Origin: Bacteroidota bacterium
GTDB lineage: Bacteria > Bacteroidota > Ignavibacteria > Ignavibacteriales > Ignavibacteriaceae
DNA: 16,388 nucleotides
NCBI GenBank assembly: GCA_030706105.1
Contig: JAUZPC010000023.1
Span: 1 to 16,388, forward strand
Direction of reading: 5' to 3'
Below, in pieces: positions 6,289-14,079 of the stretch (positions are counted from its first letter, which is position 1; each line of letters begins with the position of its first letter). Under the pieces are notes generated by a model, which saw only the letters and a program-made list of their open reading frames with translations, did not search any database and was not told the origin of the DNA. A program made the translations under genes and the position numbers.

Positions 6289-7758
6289 ATGACTAGAACA
6301 AAAATAAAGCTGATATTATTATCGCTTATCATGTTTATTCCCTGCTCATTCGCACAGCAGAGAGTACATATGGAAGACGTCATTAATATAGCTTTAACGA
6401 ACAATGACAAGATTAAGCAGTACAACGAAAAACTCAAACAAAAAGAATTTCAAGATCTGGAAAGCTGGGGTAATTTTTTACCTGTAGTTAATATTACCGG
6501 CAGTTATAACCATATGAACGATCCGATTATGATGGATCTTGAACCTATAAGACAAGCGATGATTACTTTACAGGCAAGCAACCAGGTTGAATTTGCTAAT
6601 GTATATAACATTATTCAAAAGAACGCCCCTTTAACGGATGCAGCCAGAGCACAATATTATAAAACTTTTTTTGGCCAATTAGATAGTAAGTTACCCAAAT
6701 TTCAGTCTACTTTGAAAAAACAGGATTATAAATCAGCCTCTTTTACTGCAGTGCAGCCAATATTTATGGGAGGAAAACTGCTGGCGGCAAAAAATTATTC
6801 GCAAGATGAAAAGCTTTCAGCCGATATTGAATTGACGCAAATTAAAAATGAAATAACTGCCGAAGCAACAACAAACTATCTAAATGTTGTGTTTTTACTT
6901 GACTTAGTAAAAACACGAGAAAATGTTCTTGCTGACGTACTAAAGCATAGAGACAAAGCTAAGAGATTATTTGCTGAGGGTGTAATTGCTAATTATAATG
7001 TTTTAAGAGCAGAAGTTGCTGTTTCCGAAGCTGAAAGAAATTTACTTGCCGACAAGAACAAACTTAAAGTTGCTTATTTAGCACTTAAAACAACATTAGG
7101 AATGGAACTCTCTGAAAACGTTTCGGTTGAAGATACACTTGTTTACACCCCAATGCAGGACTCATTACTGAATTTAGAAAAAACTGCATCGGTAAAACAA
7201 CCTGTCTTACAATTGATTTCGCTGAAAAAAGACGCTGCTAAACAGAAATTTAATGTTGAAAGATCTAATTTTCTTCCAACTATTGCAGCATTTGGCAAGT
7301 ATGAACTTTATCCGCAGTATCTTTCAATGCTGGAACCCAGATGGATTGTTGGTGTTCAGGCAAGTTTTAATATATTTAATGGATTTAAAGATTACAGTAA
7401 ACTGCAGGCAGCTTCCCATTTAGAAAAAGAAGTCCAGTATATTGAACTGGATGCTCAAAGAAAAATCAATTTACTGGTAAATAAGAACTATAGCGATGTT
7501 ATAGATTCACGTGACAGATACGAAAAAACAAATTCTTCAATATCGTTAGCAAAAGAGAATCTAAGATTAAATGAAAAACGTTTTGAGTCAGGTTTAGGAA
7601 CTTCATTAGAAGTAATTGATGCACAACTCTCATTAGAGAAAGCAAACATTGACAGTAAAAATGCTGTGTATGATTATTATAAAGCATTAGTACAACTATA
7701 TCAATCAACCGGAGAGCCTGAGACTGTATTATCAATTTGGAAAGTGAAAGGAAATTAA
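6289..7758 (+). CDS. TolC-family outer membrane efflux channel
   Basis: 489 residues with a Sec signal peptide ending SFAQ near residue 22. The product has the two-fold repeated helical/strand architecture of outer-membrane efflux proteins: MEDVINIALTNNDKIKQYNE opens the first repeat, FTAVQPIFMGGKLLAAKNY is the first strand-to-helix segment, and the second half repeats it with VGVQASFNIFNGFKDYSKLQ and the closing ERFESG-like LNEKRFESGLGTSLEVIDAQ. These are hallmark positions of the OEP family. It forms the trimeric exit duct for the inner-membrane complex encoded by the next three genes. AGGAGA lies five bases before the ATG. One nucleotide separates its stop from the adaptor gene, indicating one transcript. 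Confidence 0.94.
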   Translation: MTRTKIKLILLSLIMFIPCSFAQQRVHMEDVINIALTNNDKIKQYNEKLKQKEFQDLESWGNFLPVVNITGSYNHMNDPIMMDLEPIRQAMITLQASNQVEFANVYNIIQKNAPLTDAARAQYYKTFFGQLDSKLPKFQSTLKKQDYKSASFTAVQPIFMGGKLLAAKNYSQDEKLSADIELTQIKNEITAEATTNYLNVVFLLDLVKTRENVLADVLKHRDKAKRLFAEGVIANYNVLRAEVAVSEAERNLLADKNKLKVAYLALKTTLGMELSENVSVEDTLVYTPMQDSLLNLEKTASVKQPVLQLISLKKDAAKQKFNVERSNFLPTIAAFGKYELYPQYLSMLEPRWIVGVQASFNIFNGFKDYSKLQAASHLEKEVQYIELDAQRKINLLVNKNYSDVIDSRDRYEKTNSSISLAKENLRLNEKRFESGLGTSLEVIDAQLSLEKANIDSKNAVYDYYKALVQLYQSTGEPETVLSIWKVKGN

Positions 7759-7759
7759 A

Positions 7760-8740
7760 ATGAAAAACAAACTAAATAAATTTATTCTGGTTATTCCCCT
7801 TGTATTAGCCATTGTTGGTATAACATTTATATTATTTAAGACTTCTGCAAAAGATGAAGTTGTAATTACCGGTATAGTTGAGACCGCAAGTGTTGATGTC
7901 GCTTCCAAAATAGCCGGCAGAGTTGATACTGTTTTTGTAAAAGAAGGTATGTTTGTACAAAAAGGTCAGGTAATTGCCCTGCTTGAAAGTAAGGAAATGG
8001 ATGCGAAGGTAATGCAGACAAAATCTCTTATGGACGCAGCAAAAGCTAAATGGGATATGGCCCTTCATGGAGCACGTTCAGAAGAAAAAGAAGGCGCGCA
8101 GAAATTATACAACCAGACTAAACACCAGTATGAACTCGCAGAAAAAACTTATAAAAGATTTTCTAATCTTTATAATGACGGTTTAATTTCATCTCAGGAA
8201 AAAGATCAGGTTGAATTCCAATACAAAGCAGCCTTTGAACAAATGAGTGCTGCAAAATCTAAATATGATATGGCGCTAAACGGTGCACGCCCTGAAGAAA
8301 TTCAGGGAGCTGAAGCCCTTTACCATCAGGCAGAAAATGGGTACAAAGAAGCCCAGGCATATCAGCAGGAATTAAAAGTAACTGCACCTATAACCGGTGA
8401 GATTTCTAAAAAAATTGTTAATGCCGGAGAGGTTATTGCCAGCGGATACCCAATTTTTACTATTCTACCAACAAATGACAACTGGGTAACAATTCAATTA
8501 CGTGAAGATTTATTAAACAACTTAAAGATTAACCAGGTTGTAACGGCTTCTATCCCTGCTTTGAAAAATCAGAAATTTCAGTTTAAGGTTGTTTTTATAT
8601 CACCATTGGGTGACTTTGCAAATTGGAAGCCAACAAATCAAAAAGGAGAATTTGATTTAAAAACATTTGAAATTCATTTACAGCCGGTTAATACTATTGA
8701 AGGATTACGTGCCGGAATGTCCGTTAATGTAAACTTATAG
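7760..8740 (+). CDS. HlyD-family periplasmic adaptor (membrane fusion protein)
   Basis: 326 residues. One N-terminal membrane anchor (about residues 7-27) is followed by the first lipoyl half-motif (IAGRVDTVFVKEGMFVQKGQ), a long alpha-helical hairpin, the second lipoyl half (ITGEISKKIVNAGEVIASG) and a beta-barrel domain ending GLRAGMSVNVNL. The hairpin holds two similar segments, MDAAKAKWDMALHGAR (about residue 90) and MSAAKSKYDMALNGAR (about residue 166), each followed by a Glu-rich coil, so it looks internally duplicated. The protein bridges the inner-membrane permeases and the TolC-type channel. The architecture matches adaptors of YbhG/YhiI type. AAAGGA overlaps the end of the preceding gene and serves as ribosome binding site. 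Confidence 0.94.
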   Translation: MKNKLNKFILVIPLVLAIVGITFILFKTSAKDEVVITGIVETASVDVASKIAGRVDTVFVKEGMFVQKGQVIALLESKEMDAKVMQTKSLMDAAKAKWDMALHGARSEEKEGAQKLYNQTKHQYELAEKTYKRFSNLYNDGLISSQEKDQVEFQYKAAFEQMSAAKSKYDMALNGARPEEIQGAEALYHQAENGYKEAQAYQQELKVTAPITGEISKKIVNAGEVIASGYPIFTILPTNDNWVTIQLREDLLNNLKINQVVTASIPALKNQKFQFKVVFISPLGDFANWKPTNQKGEFDLKTFEIHLQPVNTIEGLRAGMSVNVNL

Positions 8741-8749
8741 TTTTAGATT

Positions 8750-9937
8750 ATGGAATATACAAAATATAAATCGGCTTTTGTTAGAGTTTTGATGAGAGAA
8801 TTCAGCAGGATAACGGGAAGAACATCTATTTACCTCCTTTCGATATTCTTGCCGCTCCTGCTGTTTATTTTTATCGCTCTAATTTATCAGGCTGAATTAG
8901 TAAGAAAGTTACCGGTAGCAGTGTATGATGCGGACAATTCTTATGTCTCCAGACTGATAACAAACTATATTGAGTCTACTTCAACAATGCAGATTTACAA
9001 ACATGTAAATTCAGTTGAAGAAATTAAAGAAGAATTCAGAAAAGGGACAATACAAGGCGCTTTTGTGCTCCCTAAAAACATGGAAGCTACTATAAAAAGC
9101 GGGGGCAAAACTGCTGTTACAATATATCAAAACGGCACAAACCTTATTGTAAGTAATTATTTGCTCAACGATGGAACTAAAATTGTTAAAATGATTTCTG
9201 CGGGTACATTGCTTAAGAAATTACAATTAAAGTCTTTAATGCCGGAGCAGGCAATGGCAATTGCCAATCCTATCAGATTGGATACACAGGTATTGTACAA
9301 CCCCAACTATAGCTATGAAAGCTTTCTGGCTCCCGGAGTAATAATTGCCCTCTTCCAAATGATTATTATGGCAGTGGCTGCATTAATATTCAGCTCTGAA
9401 TTTGAACACGAAACATTTAAAGAATTAGTAGGTACAGCAAACGGGAAAATATGGCCAATAATTTTGGGTAAGTCGCTTCCTCATCTTTTAATCCATATTT
9501 GTACACTATTATTTTTTACAGGCTGTATATTTTCGATCTTTAATATAAGGCATGTTGGGTCGGTCTTTACATTTATTCTGCTATTAATCTTTTTTGCTTT
9601 TGTAACCTTAATGCTTGGCTTGGCAATTTCAATTGTATTAAAGAACCAGCAGACTGCAACAGAAGCAGCTATGTTTATAAATACTCCGGCATTTATTTTT
9701 AGCGGTTTCACCTTCCCATTGTGGAGTATGCCTTATGCCCATAATTTATTTGCTCAAATAATTCCATTCACTCATTTGCTGAATGCTTATATGAAATTCT
9801 TTTTAATGGGCGGCTCTGTACAATATATACTCCCTGAGATAAGAACTTTATTTATATTTCTGGTAATTTCAGTTAGTGTTATAGTTTTTTGTCTCTATAA
9901 GGCAATAAAGAAGATTTCTTATGACGAGGTAGCGTAA
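8750..9937 (+). CDS. ABC-2 type transporter permease (first of pair)
   Basis: 395 residues with the YbhS/YhhJ/DrrB-type layout: one membrane helix near residues 27-47 (SIYLLSIFLPLLLFIFIALI), a periplasmic domain to about 190 with the VAVYDADNSYVSRLI segment, then about five helices beginning APGVIIALFQMIIMAVAALI. The motif FIFSGFTFPLWSMP followed by IPFTHLLNAYMKFFLMGG is characteristic of this ABC-2 family. It should form the membrane channel as a heterodimer with the next gene's product, exporting a hydrophobic or drug-like compound to the HlyD/TolC duct. It begins nine bases after the adaptor stop and lacks a clear Shine-Dalgarno sequence. No nucleotide-binding subunit is encoded nearby. 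Confidence 0.92.
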   Translation: MEYTKYKSAFVRVLMREFSRITGRTSIYLLSIFLPLLLFIFIALIYQAELVRKLPVAVYDADNSYVSRLITNYIESTSTMQIYKHVNSVEEIKEEFRKGTIQGAFVLPKNMEATIKSGGKTAVTIYQNGTNLIVSNYLLNDGTKIVKMISAGTLLKKLQLKSLMPEQAMAIANPIRLDTQVLYNPNYSYESFLAPGVIIALFQMIIMAVAALIFSSEFEHETFKELVGTANGKIWPIILGKSLPHLLIHICTLLFFTGCIFSIFNIRHVGSVFTFILLLIFFAFVTLMLGLAISIVLKNQQTATEAAMFINTPAFIFSGFTFPLWSMPYAHNLFAQIIPFTHLLNAYMKFFLMGGSVQYILPEIRTLFIFLVISVSVIVFCLYKAIKKISYDEVA

Positions 9938-9939
9938 TT

Positions 9940-11106
9940 ATGACAAATATTAAAGATATATATTCAATTCTGTTAAGGGAAATAAGTCTTATTGTTCATG
10001 ATAAGAATATTGTGATGATGATATTTATTGCACCGATTTTCTATGCTTTTTTCTATGGATCCATATACATAAACAAAACTGAATCTGATGTTGCCATTGC
10101 AGTTGTTGACATGGACCATTCCACAACTGCCGCAAGATTAATTAGGAACCTTGATGGACACCAACTTATCAAAGTGAACTATATAACTTCTAATTTGGCA
10201 GACGCTAAAAAGGAACTTAGCAACTTGAACGTATCAGGAATAGTTTATATCGATAAAGACTTTGAAAAGAATCTGAAAAAAGGTGTTGGCACTACTCTTA
10301 AAGTTTATTTAAATACGACAAGATTTTTGGTTTCCAATGATTTGAACCGTGGAATAAATGAGGTAGTACTTTCCATGGGTGATCAAATTAAAGCAAACTT
10401 TTTTAGGTCAGCCGGCTATAATGCTGAACAGGCAACCGAACTTGCGCAGCCTCTTAATGTTGACATGCGTCCAATGTTTAATACATCTGAGACGTATGGA
10501 GACTTTCTAATCCCGGGAATTATAGTACTTATCTTACAGCAGACTCTATTAATAGGTATAGGTGAAGCTGTTGCAAAAGAAAGAGAAAATAAAAGTTTAA
10601 TTAACTTATTTAAAATATCAGATAATAATATAGTATCCACATTATTTGGCAAGACCATATTTTACTATATATTATATTGTATTTATGCTTTATTCTTTTT
10701 CTCGGTTCATTTCTATATTTTTAAGATTCACATCTCAGGAAATATTTTAGAACTTGTAACTATTACTTCCCTGTTCTTGCTGGCTGTTACATTTTTAGGA
10801 GTATTTATTTCCTCATTTTTTAAAAGAAAAATATTGGCATTACAAGTTTTGGCTTTTACTTCATATCCATTTTTCTTTTTAAGCGGTTTTTCGTGGCCAC
10901 TCCACAGTCTGCCCGCCTCATTTCAGTGGCTGGCTTATTTAATTCCGACAACTCCTTTTTTACAGGCATTTACCAGAGTTGCTCAAATGGGTGCTACTTT
11001 TCATCACTTGCATGGTGAAATCATTAATATGTTAGTCTTAGTAGCAATATTCTTTACTTTGAGCTTAATAAGATTAAAAGTACTGGTAAAAGAAGAGATG
11101 GAATAA
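9940..11106 (+). CDS. ABC-2 type transporter permease (second of pair)
   Basis: 388 residues, a paralogue of the preceding permease with the same plan: an N-terminal helix (MMIFIAPIFYAFFYGSIYI), a periplasmic domain opening with VAIAVVDMDHSTTAARLIRN, then helices from FLIPGIIVLILQQTLLIGIG onward, and the signature FFFLSGFSWPLHSLP followed by LIPTTPFLQAFTRVAQMG. It starts two bases after the stop of its partner, so translation is probably coupled and the pair likely forms a heterodimer. It ends the efflux cluster, which is closed 56 bases later by a strong terminator. Substrate unknown. Confidence 0.92.
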   Translation: MTNIKDIYSILLREISLIVHDKNIVMMIFIAPIFYAFFYGSIYINKTESDVAIAVVDMDHSTTAARLIRNLDGHQLIKVNYITSNLADAKKELSNLNVSGIVYIDKDFEKNLKKGVGTTLKVYLNTTRFLVSNDLNRGINEVVLSMGDQIKANFFRSAGYNAEQATELAQPLNVDMRPMFNTSETYGDFLIPGIIVLILQQTLLIGIGEAVAKERENKSLINLFKISDNNIVSTLFGKTIFYYILYCIYALFFFSVHFYIFKIHISGNILELVTITSLFLLAVTFLGVFISSFFKRKILALQVLAFTSYPFFFLSGFSWPLHSLPASFQWLAYLIPTTPFLQAFTRVAQMGATFHHLHGEIINMLVLVAIFFTLSLIRLKVLVKEEME

Positions 11107-11161
11107 ATTTAGAGGGTTCTCAGAGCAAAGCCTTAAAGCCCTGTTGTGTTGTTATGAACGT

Positions 11162-11191
11162 GCCACGAGCTAGTCACTCGTGGCCTTTTTT
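11162..11191 (+). terminator. Intrinsic terminator of the efflux cluster
   Basis: GCCACGAG (11162-11169) and CTCGTGGC (11177-11184) form a perfect 8-bp GC-rich stem with a 7-nt loop, followed by C and six T. It stops plus-strand transcription between the convergent permease and aguA genes. There is no T run on the minus-strand side, so it is directional. Confidence 0.93.
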
Positions 11192-11202
11192 ATTCATAAT
11201 TT

Positions 11203-12273
11203 TTATAATGCCTGTTCATGGGTTAAGCAATGGAGAGTACCGAAACCCCAAACCAAATCTACCGCATGAATTCCGCAAACTGCTTTTCCGGGGAATAAGT
11301 CGCTCAATATTCCCAGGGCAACCCTATCGTTGGGATCATTAAATGTAGGGACTAATACGGCAGAATTGCATATATAAAAGTTTGCATAACTTGCAGGAAG
11401 TCTTTCACCATCAAACATTAAGGCAGCAGGCATAGGAAGCTCAATAATTTCAGGTCTGGTTCCATCTGATAAAACAGCATCTTTCAGTCTTTCTTTATTA
11501 TCGTTAAGATTTTTATAATTTGCATCGTTCTTGTTATGCTCCATTGCTATAACAAGAGTATTTTTGTTTACGAACCTGCAAATATCATCAACATGGCCAT
11601 GTGTATCATCTCCTGCAATCCCCTTCCCAAGCCAAATAATATTTTTAATACCTAAATAATTGCTGAATACATTTAAGTAATCTTCCTTTGAAAATCCACT
11701 GTTTCTAACCTGCACGGACTGATCCATTAAGCATTCTTCGGTAGTAACAAGAGTTCCTTCTCCGTTATAATCAATAGATCCGCCTTCAAGCACTACTTGC
11801 TTATTATTATAAAGTACATCAAAGGCTTTAATATCAAGTTTACTTTGTATAAATTCAGGCAGTTTTTCATCTTTGTGAAAGTTACGATATTTTGCCCATG
11901 CATTAAATTTGAACTTCGCTAAAGCAGTTTCATTTTCTCTCTTTAGAAATACCGGACCGGAATCACGAGTCCATCCCCTGTTGCACTTGAAATGATAAAA
12001 CTCAACATTTGAAATATTAGTATGAACCATTTTTAATACTTCAAGAGCTTTGCGTTCAACCTCTTTTGAATCAACTAATATTCTAACTTTTTCACCTTCG
12101 GCAATTTTACGAACTATTTCACCATAAACCCATTGAATCGGGGCAAACTTGCCGGGCCAGTCCATTTTATTTTGCGGCCAGCCGATCCATGTAGCATTAT
12201 GCTCTGCCCATTCCGGTAATAATTTATAACCAAGTTCAATAGGATTCTTTTTGTTCACATTATTATCATTCAT
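11203..12273 (-). CDS. aguA: Agmatine deiminase (agmatine iminohydrolase)
   Basis: Converts agmatine to N-carbamoylputrescine and ammonia, a cytoplasmic step of putrescine synthesis from arginine. The 356-residue product shows the family motifs in order: EWAEHNATWIGWP near residue 21, GWTRDSGPVF (residues 100-109), VLEGGSID (161-168), KGIAGDDTHGHVDD (217-230) with the catalytic His227, and the active-site Cys349 in GTLHCLTHEQ. I chose the ATG at 12273-12271, which overlaps the aguB stop by 8 nt (ATGAATGA) and has AGAGG about ten bases upstream. An in-frame start at 12357 would add 28 residues that only retranslate aguB. The gene ends shortly before the opposing terminator. It is the last gene of the cluster. 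Confidence 0.95.
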   Translation of the reverse strand: MNDNNVNKKNPIELGYKLLPEWAEHNATWIGWPQNKMDWPGKFAPIQWVYGEIVRKIAEGEKVRILVDSKEVERKALEVLKMVHTNISNVEFYHFKCNRGWTRDSGPVFLKRENETALAKFKFNAWAKYRNFHKDEKLPEFIQSKLDIKAFDVLYNNKQVVLEGGSIDYNGEGTLVTTEECLMDQSVQVRNSGFSKEDYLNVFSNYLGIKNIIWLGKGIAGDDTHGHVDDICRFVNKNTLVIAMEHNKNDANYKNLNDNKERLKDAVLSDGTRPEIIELPMPAALMFDGERLPASYANFYICNSAVLVPTFNDPNDRVALGILSDLFPGKAVCGIHAVDLVWGFGTLHCLTHEQAL

Positions 12274-13165
12274 TATCAATAAACCTCTTTCCAATCTCAT
12301 CATAGGCATCAATTCTACGGTCACGTAAAAACGGCCAATTCCTTCTAATATACTCAATCCGGTTTAAGTCGATATCAGCACAGATTATTTCTTCCTTATC
12401 GTGTGATGCTTTTGCGATTATAATTCCTTGCGGGTCTGATATAAAAGAAGCCCCCCAGAATTCAATTCCCGGACTATCAGGATTTTCCTTTTCAAGCCCA
12501 ACCCTATTTACAGCAGCAGTATAAACGCCATTTGCAATAGAATGACTTCTTTGTATTGTTACCCAAGATTCGTACTGGAATTTACCATGTTCTTCTTTTT
12601 CATAAGGATGCCAGCCAATTGCTGTCGGATAAAATAATACTGCTGCACCCTTTAGAGCAGTTATTCTTGCTCCTTCAGGATACCACTGATCCCAGCATAT
12701 TAAAGAACCAATATTCCCATATGCTGTTTTAAAAGATTTAAACCCCAAATCTCCAGATGCAAAATAAAATTTCTCGTAAAAGCCAGGGTCATCCGGAATA
12801 TGCATCTTACGATAGATGCCCAAAATTTTACCATCCGCATCAATAATAGCTACTGAATTATGATATACTCCGGGAGCCCTTTTTTCAAATAATGGGACTA
12901 TCACAACTACTTTAAGATCTTTGGCAATTTTACTGATTGCTTCTGTTGAAGGGCCCGGTATAGTTTCAGCTAATTCAAAAAGATCTATATCTTCTTTCTG
13001 GCAAAAATATCTGCTCCTGAATAATTCAGGCAAGCAAATTACCTGAGCACCTTCTTTGGCTGCCTTATAAATGTATTCAATTGCTTTCTGCAAATTCTTT
13101 TCCGGATTATCACCCACTGATATCTGGACTAAGCCTGCAGAAAATATTTGAGATTTATTTGTCAT
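12266..13165 (-). CDS. aguB: N-carbamoylputrescine amidase
   Basis: Hydrolyses N-carbamoylputrescine to putrescine, carbon dioxide and ammonia, completing the agmatine route with aguA. The 299-residue protein is a nitrilase-superfamily member with the Glu-Lys-Cys triad visible as Glu47 (ICLPELF), Lys120 (YRKMHIP) and Cys157 (LICWDQWYPE). Segments such as PDDPGFYEKFYFASGD and IGWHPYEKEEHG are specific to the carbamoylputrescine amidase subfamily. Its ATG lies one base after the stop of the upstream repeat-protein gene and has no clear Shine-Dalgarno sequence, so translation is probably coupled. Its stop overlaps the aguA start. Confidence 0.95.
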   Translation of the reverse strand: MTNKSQIFSAGLVQISVGDNPEKNLQKAIEYIYKAAKEGAQVICLPELFRSRYFCQKEDIDLFELAETIPGPSTEAISKIAKDLKVVVIVPLFEKRAPGVYHNSVAIIDADGKILGIYRKMHIPDDPGFYEKFYFASGDLGFKSFKTAYGNIGSLICWDQWYPEGARITALKGAAVLFYPTAIGWHPYEKEEHGKFQYESWVTIQRSHSIANGVYTAAVNRVGLEKENPDSPGIEFWGASFISDPQGIIIAKASHDKEEIICADIDLNRIEYIRRNWPFLRDRRIDAYDEIGKRFIDNE

Positions 13166-13166
13166 A

Positions 13167-14069
13167 TTAATATTTTTTTTCTGAAATCAGCTTGCCTGAT
13201 TCTGAATATTCTTTATTATTAATTAGTTTACCTTTTGCATAAGTTTCAACATACCAAAGAGACCCATTATTTCTGTATATCTTAGTTTCACCCTCTAATA
13301 AATTATGAGCATAATTTTGCTCAGTCCACAATTTACCGTCCTCATAATAAGATTTTGTAGTGCCATCAAGATTGTTACTTTTATAATTGCTTTCCTTTTT
13401 AATAATACCGGTTTCATAGTATTCTTTATTCATTCCTGTATATTTATTAAAGGCATAATTTACCAATGACTTCAATTTTCCGGATGGATAATACTCTTTG
13501 CCAATACCTGTTAGAGCACCTTCTTTATAATTCCATTCGCTCTTCAAAATACCGGTTTCATAGTACCAAAAAGCAGGTCCTTCAGCAACATCTCTTGTGT
13601 AGTTTGCCTTGCATTTGATGCCTCCGGAAGGATAATATTCAAGAAATTCTCCTTCCTTGCCATTATTAACCATGACATAAGACATTTGAAGCCTGCCATC
13701 TTCAAAATACTTGTAATAAGGCCCATTTAATACACCTGATTTATATGCGCCGTTTTCTTTTAAAATTCCTGATGGATAATATGCAGAAAACTCACCATCC
13801 AGCTGATTGTTTGAATAATTATTTTTTTCTTTCAGAATACCCGTTTCATAATAATAAATAAAAAGGCCGGATTTTACGCCCTGATTAAAATTTTCAATGG
13901 CTTCCAGTATTCCATCTTTTGAATAATGCCTGGACTCCCCATGTAGTTTATTATTTTCAAATTTTTCAATTTTTTTTATAGATCCATTCTCATATTTAGT
14001 AACTACAGGGTTAATCTGTGAAAAACAAACAACAGAAAATGTAGTAAATAATAGAAGTAATTTATTCAT
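13167..14069 (-). CDS. YwqK-like MORN-repeat secreted protein (12 repeats)
   Basis: 300 residues: a Sec signal peptide (MNKLLLLFTTFSVVCFSQ) with no lipobox, then about 12 tandem repeats of 23-25 residues, each starting Y-[YF]-x-[STNE]-G-x-[LI]-K and continuing with an aromatic residue and a DG or EG pair. This is the YwqK/MORN-variant pattern, often labelled as a toxin-antitoxin antitoxin by automatic annotation, though a secreted protein is unlikely to be one. It is probably an elongated beta structure in the periplasm or outside the cell. AAGGA precedes the ATG, ten nucleotides after the stop of the longer paralogue. The stop is one base before aguB. Confidence 0.88.
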   Translation of the reverse strand: MNKLLLLFTTFSVVCFSQINPVVTKYENGSIKKIEKFENNKLHGESRHYSKDGILEAIENFNQGVKSGLFIYYYETGILKEKNNYSNNQLDGEFSAYYPSGILKENGAYKSGVLNGPYYKYFEDGRLQMSYVMVNNGKEGEFLEYYPSGGIKCKANYTRDVAEGPAFWYYETGILKSEWNYKEGALTGIGKEYYPSGKLKSLVNYAFNKYTGMNKEYYETGIIKKESNYKSNNLDGTTKSYYEDGKLWTEQNYAHNLLEGETKIYRNNGSLWYVETYAKGKLINNKEYSESGKLISEKKY

Positions 14070-14079
14070 TTTTTTCCTT

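Noticed and set aside
12274..12357. 28-residue N-terminal extension of aguA
   Set aside because: It only reads aguB coding sequence in another frame and does not resemble agmatine deiminase; the ATG at 12273 overlaps the aguB stop and has a ribosome binding site.
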